A stretch of 64,000 bases of DNA from Psychrobacter sp. UBA3483 (lineage in GTDB: Bacteria; Pseudomonadota; Gammaproteobacteria; Pseudomonadales; Moraxellaceae). Location: the NCBI RefSeq assembly GCF_002377905.1, contig NZ_DFQS01000072.1, positions 1 to 64,000 of the forward strand, written 5' to 3'. The position numbers and the translations under genes were made by a program. This document shows positions 9,030 through 17,539 of the stretch, one piece after another (position 1 is the first letter of the stretch; each line of letters begins with the position of its first letter). The notes below the pieces were generated by a model, which saw only the letters and a program-made list of their open reading frames with translations, was not told the DNA's origin and did not search any database.

Positions 9030-10925
9030 ATGCAATACCCAAAAAATTACGACGTGGTAGTGATCGGCGGTGGTCATGCTGGCACAGAAGCTGCTCTGGC
9101 GGCCGCACGTATGGGGGCGCAAACTTTACTTTTAACGCATAATATCGAGACGCTGGGGCAGATGAGCTGTAACCCTGCGATTGGTGGTATCGGTAAGTCG
9201 CATTTGGTGCGTGAGATTGATGCGCTTGGCGGCGCCATGGCATTGGCCACTGACAAATCTGGTATCCAGTTTCGCGTGTTAAATAGTCGTAAAGGTGCTG
9301 CCGTTCGTGCCACGCGCGCGCAAGCGGATCGCATTCTTTATAAAGCTGCCATTCGTCATACTTTAGAGAATCAGCCAAATTTGGATATATTCCAACAAGC
9401 GGCTGATGATATCTTAGTCGAAAACGGTCGCGCGACAGCGGTTGTGACGGCAACCGGTATTATTTTTAACACTCAAACTGTGGTGCTGACCTCAGGTACG
9501 TTTTTAGGCGGTGTCATTCATATCGGTCTTGAGAATTCAAAAGGGGGGCGCGCAGGCGACCAGCCTTCTATCAAGCTTGCTGACCGTTTACGTGAATTGA
9601 AATTGCCCGTTGGACGTCTAAAGACAGGGACGCCAGCGCGTATCGATGCGCGTAGCGTTGACTTTAGTGTCATGACAGTGCAGCCAGGTGATACACCGCT
9701 ACCAGTGATGAGTTATATGGGCGATGTGTCCATGCATCCTGAACAGGTCAATTGCTATATTACCCATACCAATGCCCGTACCCATGACATTATCCGTGAA
9801 AACCTAGACCGCTCACCGATGTTTTCTGGCAAAATCGAAGGGGTAGGTCCACGTTATTGTCCATCAATTGAAGATAAGATTCACCGCTTTGCTGATAAAG
9901 ACAGTCATCAAATTTTTATTGAGCCCGAAGGTTTGACCACGCATGAGCTATATCCAAACGGTATCTCAACCAGCTTGCCGTTTGATGTGCAATTAGACTT
10001 TATCCATAGTATGAAAGGCTTAGAAAATGCGCATATCACGCGTCCCGGCTATGCGATTGAGTATGATTATTTTGATCCGCAAAATCTAAAGCCAACTTTA
10101 GAGACCAAATCGATTGACCGTTTGTACTTTGCCGGTCAAATCAATGGTACGACAGGCTACGAAGAGGCGGGCGTGCAAGGTTTATTAGCCGGTACTAATG
10201 CGGCACTGGTCACCTGTGAAAACAGTGAGTTTGACGTTTGGACGCCGCGCCGCGATGAAGCATATCTTGGCGTACTGGTCGATGATTTGATTACACATGG
10301 CACCACTGAGCCATATCGTATGTTTACCAGCCGCGCCGAATATCGCTTGCTGTTGCGTGAAGACAATGCTGATCAGCGCTTAACTGAGACGGGTCGCAAG
10401 CTTGGTTTGGTAGATGATGTGCGCTGGCAAGCCTATCAAGAAAAAATGGAAGCCATTGCTACCGAAACCTCGCGTCTTAAAGACATTTGGGCAACTCCTG
10501 CTAATGCTTTAGGTCAGCAAGTCACGGCGCAGACAGGCGAGGTGCTGTCTAAAGAATCGACTGCGTATGATTTATTAAAACGTCCGCAAATACATTTTAC
10601 TGATATCGCGGCGATTACTGGTTCAGAGGTTGATAGCCAAGTCGGTGAGCAGATTGAGATTTCTGTTAAATACGCCGGCTACATTGACCGTCAGCAAGAA
10701 GATATCGATCAGATGAAGCGTTTGGAAAATACTGCCTTGCCAATGGATTTTGATTATAGTGTGGTGTCGGGATTGTCCAATGAGATTGTGCAAAAGCTGG
10801 CGCAAATTCGTCCTGCCACGCTTGCCCAAGCGGGACGCATCAGCGGGGTCACGCCTGCTGCCATTCAGCTATTGGCGATGACCGTCAAAAAACAAAAGAA
10901 AGCCCAAGCGGCGTTAAACTCGTAA
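9030..10925 (+). CDS. mnmG: tRNA uridine-5-carboxymethylaminomethyl(34) synthesis enzyme MnmG (GidA)
   Basis: A 631-residue FAD protein that, with the GTPase MnmE, installs the cmnm5 (aminomethyl) group on U34 of tRNAs reading split codon boxes. The dinucleotide fold VVIGGGHAGTEAA starts near residue 9. The family motifs SCNPAIGGIGKSHLVREID, GTFLGG, PCGRLKTG-like PVGRLKTGTP and YCPSIEDK follow, and the C-terminal tRNA/MnmE-binding helical region is complete. Length is normal. It ends in a clear terminator. MnmA and the Tus relay, encoded elsewhere in this window, modify the same nucleotide. Confidence 0.97.
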   Translation: MQYPKNYDVVVIGGGHAGTEAALAAARMGAQTLLLTHNIETLGQMSCNPAIGGIGKSHLVREIDALGGAMALATDKSGIQFRVLNSRKGAAVRATRAQADRILYKAAIRHTLENQPNLDIFQQAADDILVENGRATAVVTATGIIFNTQTVVLTSGTFLGGVIHIGLENSKGGRAGDQPSIKLADRLRELKLPVGRLKTGTPARIDARSVDFSVMTVQPGDTPLPVMSYMGDVSMHPEQVNCYITHTNARTHDIIRENLDRSPMFSGKIEGVGPRYCPSIEDKIHRFADKDSHQIFIEPEGLTTHELYPNGISTSLPFDVQLDFIHSMKGLENAHITRPGYAIEYDYFDPQNLKPTLETKSIDRLYFAGQINGTTGYEEAGVQGLLAGTNAALVTCENSEFDVWTPRRDEAYLGVLVDDLITHGTTEPYRMFTSRAEYRLLLREDNADQRLTETGRKLGLVDDVRWQAYQEKMEAIATETSRLKDIWATPANALGQQVTAQTGEVLSKESTAYDLLKRPQIHFTDIAAITGSEVDSQVGEQIEISVKYAGYIDRQQEDIDQMKRLENTALPMDFDYSVVSGLSNEIVQKLAQIRPATLAQAGRISGVTPAAIQLLAMTVKKQKKAQAALNS

Positions 10926-10970
10926 TAACGGTTTAGCAAATCTTAAAGCTTTAACCTATGATTATAAAAG

Positions 10971-11004
10971 AAGCCCGTAATGACAAAGCGTTATGGGCTT
11001 TTTT
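10971..11004 (+). terminator. Rho-independent terminator of mnmG
   Basis: A 10-bp stem AAGCCCGTAA / TTATGGGCTT (one G-T pair) with a 10-base loop and a T tract. Confidence 0.85.
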
Positions 11005-11117
11005 ATGGCAAATACCTTAACAATTTCAAAACAGTTTCCTGATTTAAAACTTGATAATTTAAGACGTGCTCGTTTAAGAGTAGGATAAAAGAAAAATAAT
11101 TAGCAAGGAGTAATGAT

Positions 11118-11321
11118 ATGCCTTACGATAAATTATCTGAACTGCCCGATTCGGTAAAAGGTAATCTGCCTAAGCACGCGCAAGAAATTTTTTTGGCCGC
11201 ATTCAATAGCGCCAGTAAACAATATGACGATGAATCACGCTGGTTTGCTACCGCATGGGCCGCTGTCGAAAACAGTTATGAGAAAAACTCGGACGGCAAG
11301 TGGGTGAAAAAGTCTGATTAG
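11118..11321 (+). CDS. chaB: ChaB family protein
   Basis: A 67-residue ChaB-type protein. The family reads MPY..LSELPDSVK, LPKHAQEIF..AFN, WAAVE..Y, and a final GKWVKK, all of which are here. In E. coli chaB is linked to the cation antiporter ChaA, but its biochemical role is not settled, and no chaA lies next to it here. AAGGAG stands seven bases before the ATG, an excellent ribosome site. The TAG stop overlaps the left arm of a 76-base inverted-repeat element. Confidence 0.9.
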   Translation: MPYDKLSELPDSVKGNLPKHAQEIFLAAFNSASKQYDDESRWFATAWAAVENSYEKNSDGKWVKKSD

Positions 11322-11396
11322 GGCGTGTTTTCATTTTAAAATTTTAATCATTTTTAGCCCATTTAGATATATATCGATTGAATTGAGAACACGCCC
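11321..11396. repeat. 76-base AT-rich element with 12-base terminal inverted repeats
   Basis: The left end GGGCGTGTTTTC and right end GAGAACACGCCC are inverted copies (one wobble pair) around about 52 bases of AT-rich sequence. The left end begins on the last base of the chaB stop codon. There is no T tract after the right arm, so it is not a standard terminator. No flanking target duplication is visible (TTA to the left, TCG to the right). It could be a MITE-like remnant or a long-range RNA stem. Confidence 0.5.
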
Positions 11397-11544
11397 TCGT
11401 ATTCAAATCAGCAATAGCGGCGTTATATACACTATAATAAAATAGCTTTCCGTTATCTGAGCTAACCCATTTTAAAATACCTACTCACCATTGCTGTTTA
11501 TTTAACAATATAGCTTTGGATATATTCATAACCTGAGCTTATTT

Positions 11545-12504
11545 ATGACCGCTGCTATTATTTTTGCTATCACTATTGTATTGCCCAACCTTGTTTTGAT
11601 GTGGTTGGGTTTTTTTATGCAAAGGCGCGGTGAGGCAAGCCAAGCTTTTATCGATCAAGCATCCAGCTTTGTCTTTAATTATTGTTTACCGTGCTTACTA
11701 TTTTTTAGCGTGGTTGATAGCGAGGTCGATTATGCCAAACAAATGACTTTAATCATTGCTGGTATTGTTGTGACCTTTATTTTGTTTATAGGCGCAGAGA
11801 TTTATGCCAAGGCTTTTGTCGATAAGCCTGCCGACCAAGGGGTGTTTGTACAAGGTATCTTTCGCAGTAATATGGCGATTATCGGTCTGGCAACCGTCGC
11901 CAACGCTTATGGAGAGCAGGGTTTAAGTATTGGTGCCGTCTATATGGGCGTGGTGACGATATTGTTTAATATCTTAGCGGTCATTACCTTAAGTCGGGTG
12001 TCCAAAAGCGCCGACGATACATGGGTCAGTCGTAGCATAATGATTGTCAAAAAACTGTTTACCAATCCGTTAATTATCGCCTTGGTCGCAGCTTTTGCTT
12101 ATAAAGCCCTGCCGCTGCCGCCTATTAGCGGGGTTATTCATACGACTGGCGACTTATTGGCAGCGGTGGCATTGCCGTTGGCGCTGATTTGTGCGGGTGC
12201 AAGTATTGATTTAAAGTCGATGTTGCATCCGTCAGGTTTATCCATGCAAGCCAGTATTGGACGTATTGTGATTGCGCCTATAATCGCTATCGCAGTCGGA
12301 TTGGGTTTTGGCTTATCAGGCGTGCATATGGGTGTGCTGTTTTTGATGGTGGCGTCACCGACGGCGGCGGCCAGTTATGTGATGGCGAAAGCCATGGGCG
12401 GTAATGATATATTGGCGGCCAATATTTTAGCATTTACCACCGTGGTGGCAATGTTTGGTATGGCGATTGGTGCGGCGATATTACGCGGATTAGGGTGGAT
12501 ATAG
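11545..12504 (+). CDS. AEC family transporter (auxin efflux carrier type)
   Basis: A 319-residue inner-membrane protein with about ten hydrophobic segments in two five-helix halves, the AEC fold. Family landmarks are FNYCLPCLLFFSV in the first half, QGIFRSNMAIIGL in the middle, and the second-half TTGDLLAAVALPLALICAGASID and MVASPTAAASYVMA. Bacterial AEC proteins carry small organic acids such as malate or malonate, but the substrate cannot be read from the sequence. It is a single-gene unit closed by a perfect bidirectional terminator. Confidence 0.88.
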   Translation: MTAAIIFAITIVLPNLVLMWLGFFMQRRGEASQAFIDQASSFVFNYCLPCLLFFSVVDSEVDYAKQMTLIIAGIVVTFILFIGAEIYAKAFVDKPADQGVFVQGIFRSNMAIIGLATVANAYGEQGLSIGAVYMGVVTILFNILAVITLSRVSKSADDTWVSRSIMIVKKLFTNPLIIALVAAFAYKALPLPPISGVIHTTGDLLAAVALPLALICAGASIDLKSMLHPSGLSMQASIGRIVIAPIIAIAVGLGFGLSGVHMGVLFLMVASPTAAASYVMAKAMGGNDILAANILAFTTVVAMFGMAIGAAILRGLGWI

Positions 12505-12573
12505 CATCGATAATAATGTTAGGTATATGAGAAATGCTTTCGCTTTTAATAAAAATAAAAACAGTCGTTATAA

Positions 12574-12609
12574 AAAAGTCCCCTTTTTAAATTAGAAAAG
12601 GGGACTTTT
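12574..12609. terminator. Bidirectional terminator between the AEC transporter and the LLM operon
   Basis: A perfect 14-bp stem AAAAGTCCCCTTTT / AAAAGGGGACTTTT with an 8-base loop. A tracts on one side and T tracts on the other let it work in both directions. Confidence 0.9.
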
Positions 12610-12623
12610 AAGATTTATTGTCG

Positions 12624-12776
12624 TTATCTCACATTGTCTTTATCATGATTATTCACGCGGCGATGTTTGCGTTTAGGGCTAACACGATACGTCAAATAAC
12701 CGCCAATAATCAAGACCACAATAAAAGCGACGATGTATAAAAATATTGATGAGCCGATAAAGGCAGAAGGTTCCAT
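12624..12776 (-). CDS. Small single-pass membrane protein (50 aa)
   Basis: Read from the sequence: begins MEPSAFIGSS, then one transmembrane helix (IFLYIVAFIVVLIIGGYLTY, residues 11-30), then a very basic tail (SPKRKHRR) ending HDKDNVR. AAGGAG is nine bases before this ATG; another in-frame ATG two codons upstream is too close to it. By the positive-inside rule the C-terminus faces the cytoplasm. It lies 48 bases after the LLM oxidoreductase gene on the same strand and before the shared terminator, so it is probably co-transcribed. Function unknown. Confidence 0.7.
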   Translation of the reverse strand: MEPSAFIGSSIFLYIVAFIVVLIIGGYLTYRVSPKRKHRRVNNHDKDNVR

Positions 12777-12824
12777 GACCATAATCTCCTTAAGGTTTAT
12801 CAATAATTATGCAAGCGGCGCGGG

Positions 12825-13826
12825 TTATTGTAAAGTAAACAAGTTTAACTCAGATGTAAGTTCCAGTGAACGCAGACGTGCTGCCTGGTCATAAACATTG
12901 GCGGTGACAATTAGCTCATCTGGTTGATACTTTGCGATAAATTCTGCCAGTTTTGGTTTGACCGTTTCGACAGAACCAACAAATGACACCGATAAAGCGT
13001 TGTCTACCATCATTTTTTCCGCAGGGCTCCAGATGCTGTCCATATCATGAGTTGGCATAGGCATTTGTCCACGCTCACCGCGGCGCAAGCGGACAAAGCT
13101 TTGCTGCGCTGAGGTAAAGTGATAATGCGCCGTTGCATCGTCGTCAGCCAGTAGCAGGTTAGCCGCCAGCATTACATAAGGCTTATCTAGATGCGCTGAT
13201 GGTTTAAACTGTTCGCGATAGGCATTAATCGCTTGTGCCATCATCTGCGGCGCAAAATGCGAGGCAAACACATAGGGTAGGCCTAAATGCGCTGCTAGAG
13301 TGGCACCAAAAAGAGACGAGCCCAGTATCCAAATAGGAATATTAGATTTCGCCCCTGGGAATGATTGCACAGGACTGTCATCGGTGCCATCACCTAAGAA
13401 ATACATAAGCTCTTGGACGTCTTGCGGGAAACGATCGGCATCTTGCATTTGACGGCGCAGCGCCTGAAATGTTGCACCATCGGTACCTGGCGCGCGGCCT
13501 AAACCTAAATCGATACGGTCACCGTATAACGCCTGTAAGGTACCAAACTGCTCAGCAATGATAAGCGGTGCATGGTTGGGCAGCATGACGCCACCAGCCC
13601 CGATGCGTATGCGCTTGGTTTGGCTACCGATGTGCGATAACAGCACCGACGTCGCCGCACTAGCGATACCCGGCATATTGTGATGCTCGGCCATCCAATA
13701 GCGGTTGAAGCCAGATTTTTCTGCTTGCTGCGCGATAGCAACGGTTTGGGCAATGCCTTCAGCAATGGTTTTGCCTTCGGGAACGGGTGCTAAGTCTAAA
13801 AATGATAATGGAATTGTGTTGCTCAT
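12825..13826 (-). CDS. LLM-class (luciferase-like) flavin-dependent oxidoreductase
   Basis: A 333-residue TIM-barrel flavoprotein of the bacterial-luciferase superfamily, YhbW/MsnO8-like. Visible family motifs are SFLDLAPVPEG at the start, RYWMAEHHNMPGIAS, RIRIGAGGVMLPNH, EQFGTLQALYGDRIDLGLGRAPG and the flavin-site IWILGSSLFGA. Such enzymes use FMNH2 and oxygen on unknown small substrates. The length is typical. It is followed by a small membrane-protein gene on the same strand. The substrate cannot be predicted. Confidence 0.88.
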   Translation of the reverse strand: MSNTIPLSFLDLAPVPEGKTIAEGIAQTVAIAQQAEKSGFNRYWMAEHHNMPGIASAATSVLLSHIGSQTKRIRIGAGGVMLPNHAPLIIAEQFGTLQALYGDRIDLGLGRAPGTDGATFQALRRQMQDADRFPQDVQELMYFLGDGTDDSPVQSFPGAKSNIPIWILGSSLFGATLAAHLGLPYVFASHFAPQMMAQAINAYREQFKPSAHLDKPYVMLAANLLLADDDATAHYHFTSAQQSFVRLRRGERGQMPMPTHDMDSIWSPAEKMMVDNALSVSFVGSVETVKPKLAEFIAKYQPDELIVTANVYDQAARLRSLELTSELNLFTLQ

Positions 13827-14153
13827 GATTCACCTATTTTTATGCGGTCGCCTTGCAACGACGTTTTTATAGTTAGTTTTTAAATATCAGGAATAAAAAG
13901 CAGGCTGATGATTCAATGCTCATATGATGGGGCAGTTGTAGAGAATATAAAGGTTAGTACTTAAGATAATAACAAATCGTAATAATTTGCCACTTTTATA
14001 AGAGCAAAAAAGCACCGCTATCTATTGATAAGGGTGCCGTTTGTATTTATCAGAAAAACGATGATTAAGCTAAATGCTTGAAGTTATTATGAATTGCTTA
14101 AGCGCTGAGTTTTAAAAAGCTACTCTTTAAAAAGCTACTGGCTCAGTTAATAA
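13827..14153. other. Intergenic region between LLM oxidoreductase and CysB-like regulator
   Basis: No gene seen. It holds the upstream region of the LLM gene and a minus-strand terminator for the regulator at 14006-14037. Confidence 0.6.
14006..14037 (-). terminator. Terminator downstream of the CysB-like regulator
   Basis: On the minus strand GCACCCTTATC / GATAGCGGTGC pair through an AATA tetraloop (11 positions, one mismatch, one wobble) and run into six T. Confidence 0.75.
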
Positions 14154-15086
14154 CTACTGACTAAATTGCTTTTGGCATAGCTCCATAAAGGCGCGTCCGT
14201 ATTGACGGATTTCTGCATCATCACGTACCGCCATCCAACTGGTAAAACGCCCAAAATGATCGACAGGAATGGCGGTTAAATTATGATAATGGCTTGGCTC
14301 AAATGCCATTTCAGCGATAATACCAATGCCCAATCCCAGGCCGACATAAGTGCTAATCACATCGGCATCAAGGGCTGCGAGTACAATATCAGGCTCAAGT
14401 CCTGCATCGCTAAAGGTTTTATCAATAGCGCCGCGTCCCGTAAAGCCGCCGTGATAAGTGACAATCGGGTAGCTGGCAAGGGTTGGTAAATCAATCGACT
14501 CTAAACCTGCCAGCTCATGGTCGCTTGGTACAATGACCCGATGCGTCCAGTCGTAATAACGGTAGCAGCGTAGATAATCGTTGTGCAACAAAGATTCGGT
14601 CGCAATGCCAATATCCGCCTGCCCACGAATAACCATCTGGGCGATAGTCTCGGGATCTGCTTGTTGCAGAATTAAATTAACTTTAGGGAAGCGATCTTTA
14701 AATTCTTTGACCACTTTTGGCAATACATAACGCGCTTGCGTGTGCGTGGTTGCAATTGTCAGTGTGCCAATATTCGGGTTATTAAAATCTAAACTGAGAT
14801 TTTCAATGGTACGGATTTCAGCAAAGATAGACTCAATATGCGGCATGAGCGCTGTGCCCATGGTCGTCAGCCCTGTTAGACGTTTGCCTTGGCGCACAAA
14901 CACTTCAGTTTTAAGTTGGTTCTCAAGTGCCGCGATGTGTTTTGATAGACTCGATTGGCTGGTATGCAGCACAGTTGCTGCTTGACTTAAATTATAGCCA
15001 TTGATTACCGTATGCCACACTGTTTCCAACTGCTTAAGTTGGATTTGTAGATGCCGCTGATTGACCACTACGTCGATTGCCATCAT
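14154..15086 (-). CDS. LysR-family regulator of the CysB/Cbl type
   Basis: A 310-residue LysR regulator. The N-terminal helix-turn-helix includes LSQAATVLHTSQSSLSKHIAALE. The sensor domain has the CysB hallmark ATTHTQARYVLP (about residues 112-123), whose Thr and Gln residues bind sulfate or O-acetylserine-type ligands in CysB. GFTGR, DADVISTYVGLGLGIGIIAEMA also match CysB and Cbl. It probably controls sulfur assimilation, but no sulfur gene lies beside it. The divergent neighbour is an AmpG-like permease across 470 bases. Calling it true CysB rather than a paralogue needs comparison with the whole genome. Confidence 0.85.
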   Translation of the reverse strand: MMAIDVVVNQRHLQIQLKQLETVWHTVINGYNLSQAATVLHTSQSSLSKHIAALENQLKTEVFVRQGKRLTGLTTMGTALMPHIESIFAEIRTIENLSLDFNNPNIGTLTIATTHTQARYVLPKVVKEFKDRFPKVNLILQQADPETIAQMVIRGQADIGIATESLLHNDYLRCYRYYDWTHRVIVPSDHELAGLESIDLPTLASYPIVTYHGGFTGRGAIDKTFSDAGLEPDIVLAALDADVISTYVGLGLGIGIIAEMAFEPSHYHNLTAIPVDHFGRFTSWMAVRDDAEIRQYGRAFMELCQKQFSQ

Positions 15087-15557
15087 TTAACCCTATGTAT
15101 AAATATACAAACCTCGTCTGTATATAAAAATAAAAACCTACAAGTATTCAATAAGTCGCTAGTGTAAATCAAAGCTATTATTCTGGTATATAATAAATGG
15201 CTATGAATTTATACTGATTAGGAATATAGAATAATTTATTTTTCTTAAATTGACAATAGGGGCTTGGGGCAATAGACGATGAAAAAAAGATCGTCTTAAT
15301 ATTTAGGTGAGCTATTGATACACGACGTTACCATAAAGAAATAAAATATGTTGCCAAATGCTATGGTTATTAAGTTAATGCAAAAACATCTAGTCAAGGT
15401 TAGCGTTCTCAAGTACCATAATTCAATTTTGTGCTAACGATGGTTTTTATACAACGCTGAGCAATTTTTATCGATCCTTTTTATCTGTATTACTGAGAAA
15501 TGATTGATAAAAATTGTGCGCAGTTGTGTTTTTTATCTCAATTTTTGGTGAGTGATT
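15087..15557. other. Long AT-rich divergent intergenic region
   Basis: About 470 bases without a recognisable gene between the CysB-like regulator and the AmpG-like permease. It must hold both promoters. The most notable structure is a 55-base inverted repeat near its right end. Confidence 0.6.
15462..15516 (+). repeat. Inverted repeat in the leader of the AmpG-like gene
   Basis: CAATTTTTATCGATC and GATTGATAAAAATTG are inverted copies, giving a 15-bp stem with one G-U pair and a 25-base loop. It ends about 41 bases before the start codon. It could be an operator pair or an mRNA leader hairpin. A TTTTTT run lies some ten bases after the stem. Confidence 0.5.
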
Positions 15558-17474
15558 ATGTCTGCTGTCCAACCTGTAACGCCTGAACAACCGATTGCCA
15601 AAAAATCATGGGCTGAAGCCGCCAAGGCTTATCTAGATTCGCGCGTTATTATCATGCTGTTTTTAGGGTTTTCGGCCGGTATTCCTATTTTGCTTATTTT
15701 TTCCAGTCTGTCGTTATGGTTAAGAGAAGCAGGCATTGACCGCGGTGTCGTCACCATGTTCAGTTGGGCAGCATTGGGATACTCATTTAAGTTTATTTGG
15801 GCGCCATTAATCGACGCGCTGCCAGTGCCTTTTTTGACCAAATGGTTGGGTCGCCGCCGTAGCTGGATGGTGGTATCGCAGCTGCTGATTGTATTGGCCA
15901 TTTTTTTGATGGCGACGGTCAATCCTATTAGTGAAGACGTTTTGGTTTATATGGCGGGTGCGGCGGTTTTGCTGGGCTTTTCTTCTGCTACCCAAGATAT
16001 CGTTATTGATGCTTACCGCATTGAGCTGGCACCGCCATCGATGCAGTCTATTTTGTCCTCTATTTATGTGTCAGGTTACCGCATTGGTATGATTGTCGCT
16101 GGGGCAGGTGCGCTGTATTTAGCAGATTATTTTGGTTCGACGGAAAGCTTTTATAGTTATGAAGCGTGGCGTAATACCTATTATATTATGGCCGGAGTGA
16201 TGACTTTAGGCATATTGACCACCTTTGCCAGTTATGAGCCAACCGCCGAGATTCTGCAAAATAATAAACAAAAAAACAACCTCAAAGTTTTCTTGATTTA
16301 CTCAGCGTTACTATTAATACCAGCGTTGTTGTTTAGCGCCATATATCTTGTCAATATTCTGATTAATAAAGTTTTTGATAGTAGCATTGCGCTGATACCG
16401 CTGATAGCCATGCCGAGCATTAAGTTCTACTTTTTAGCATTGGTTGCTTGTGCGCCATTGCTGCTGCTTTATTTTATGATTAATCAACCTAAAATTATCA
16501 ATAAAGCGCCATTAGTGGCTGAAACCCGCGAAGACTATGTCAGATTGGTTTTATTGTTTGTCTTTGCCGTCGTCGCATTTATCGCCGCCTATGTTTTGAT
16601 AGGGCAAGGATTGCCCGAGTTTGATGGCGTGTTTGTCAGCTTTATCAGTGAGACGCTGCATTTGCTAACAAGCTTAGCCGTAGCGCTGGCAGCGGGTTAT
16701 GCCTTGGTTAAAGTTGGTTTAGTGAAAAAAGAAATTGCGATGGCGACCTGGATTGAGCCTATCTTAGATTTCTTTAGACGCTATGGTAAAAAGGCGTTAT
16801 TGTTATTGGCCTTGATTGGTTTGTACCGTATCTCAGACATTGTGGCAGGGGTGATATCAAACGTCTTTTATCAAGACATGGGCTTTAGTAAAACCGATAT
16901 TGCCAATGCGGTCAAACTGGTTGGCGTCATTATGGCGATCGCTGGTGGTTTTTTAGGCGGACTATTGGCGCAGCGTTTTCGTATCATGCACGCCATGATG
17001 ATTGGCGCCATTCTCGCTTGTGCGACCAATTTATTATTTGTGGTGCTGACTTATAATCCTGGCAGCTTGCCAATTATGTATATGGCGGTGATTTTTGATA
17101 ACTTAGCCGCTGGTCTTGCTAGCGCCGTATTTATTGCTTTCTTATCGGCATTGACTTCTATCCGTTTTACCGCGGTACAATACGCTATTTTTTCTTCATT
17201 GATGACTTTGATACCTAAAGTCATGGGTGGCTATTCGGGCTCTATCGTTGATAGTATGGGCTATCCGTTCTTCTTTATTTTTACCTTTGCGATTGGTATT
17301 CCAATTTTAGCGCTGATTTACTTTGTTGATAAATATATCGTTATTGGTGATAACGACGATATTTATGGCGATAGCGATAGCGATGGTGAAGGCGGCAGCG
17401 GTATTGGCGATAAGTTAACCAAAGCCAATCCAAACCTAACGGATACCAAAGAGCCGCCCCGCGCTTCAGAGTAG
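15558..17474 (+). CDS. ampG: AmpG-like MFS permease (muropeptide transporter family)
   Basis: A 638-residue inner-membrane transporter of the AmpG branch of the major facilitator superfamily. AmpG imports GlcNAc-anhydroMurNAc peptides for cell-wall recycling. Family marks are LGFSAGIPILLIFSSLSLWLRE at the first helix, YSFKFIWAPLID, GRRRSWM, and SATQDIVIDAYR. It is longer than E. coli AmpG (491), with extra hydrophobic segments in the centre (about residues 245-390) and an acidic Gly/Ser/Asp C-terminal tail. A GTG two codons earlier is less likely as start: GGTGAG is well placed for this ATG. Confidence 0.88.
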   Translation: MSAVQPVTPEQPIAKKSWAEAAKAYLDSRVIIMLFLGFSAGIPILLIFSSLSLWLREAGIDRGVVTMFSWAALGYSFKFIWAPLIDALPVPFLTKWLGRRRSWMVVSQLLIVLAIFLMATVNPISEDVLVYMAGAAVLLGFSSATQDIVIDAYRIELAPPSMQSILSSIYVSGYRIGMIVAGAGALYLADYFGSTESFYSYEAWRNTYYIMAGVMTLGILTTFASYEPTAEILQNNKQKNNLKVFLIYSALLLIPALLFSAIYLVNILINKVFDSSIALIPLIAMPSIKFYFLALVACAPLLLLYFMINQPKIINKAPLVAETREDYVRLVLLFVFAVVAFIAAYVLIGQGLPEFDGVFVSFISETLHLLTSLAVALAAGYALVKVGLVKKEIAMATWIEPILDFFRRYGKKALLLLALIGLYRISDIVAGVISNVFYQDMGFSKTDIANAVKLVGVIMAIAGGFLGGLLAQRFRIMHAMMIGAILACATNLLFVVLTYNPGSLPIMYMAVIFDNLAAGLASAVFIAFLSALTSIRFTAVQYAIFSSLMTLIPKVMGGYSGSIVDSMGYPFFFIFTFAIGIPILALIYFVDKYIVIGDNDDIYGDSDSDGEGGSGIGDKLTKANPNLTDTKEPPRASE

Positions 17475-17539
17475 TTAATGCATGACATATAGCCAGTTCA
17501 ACAGGCTTATTTAGTAAACAGTAATTTTACGAGTTATCT

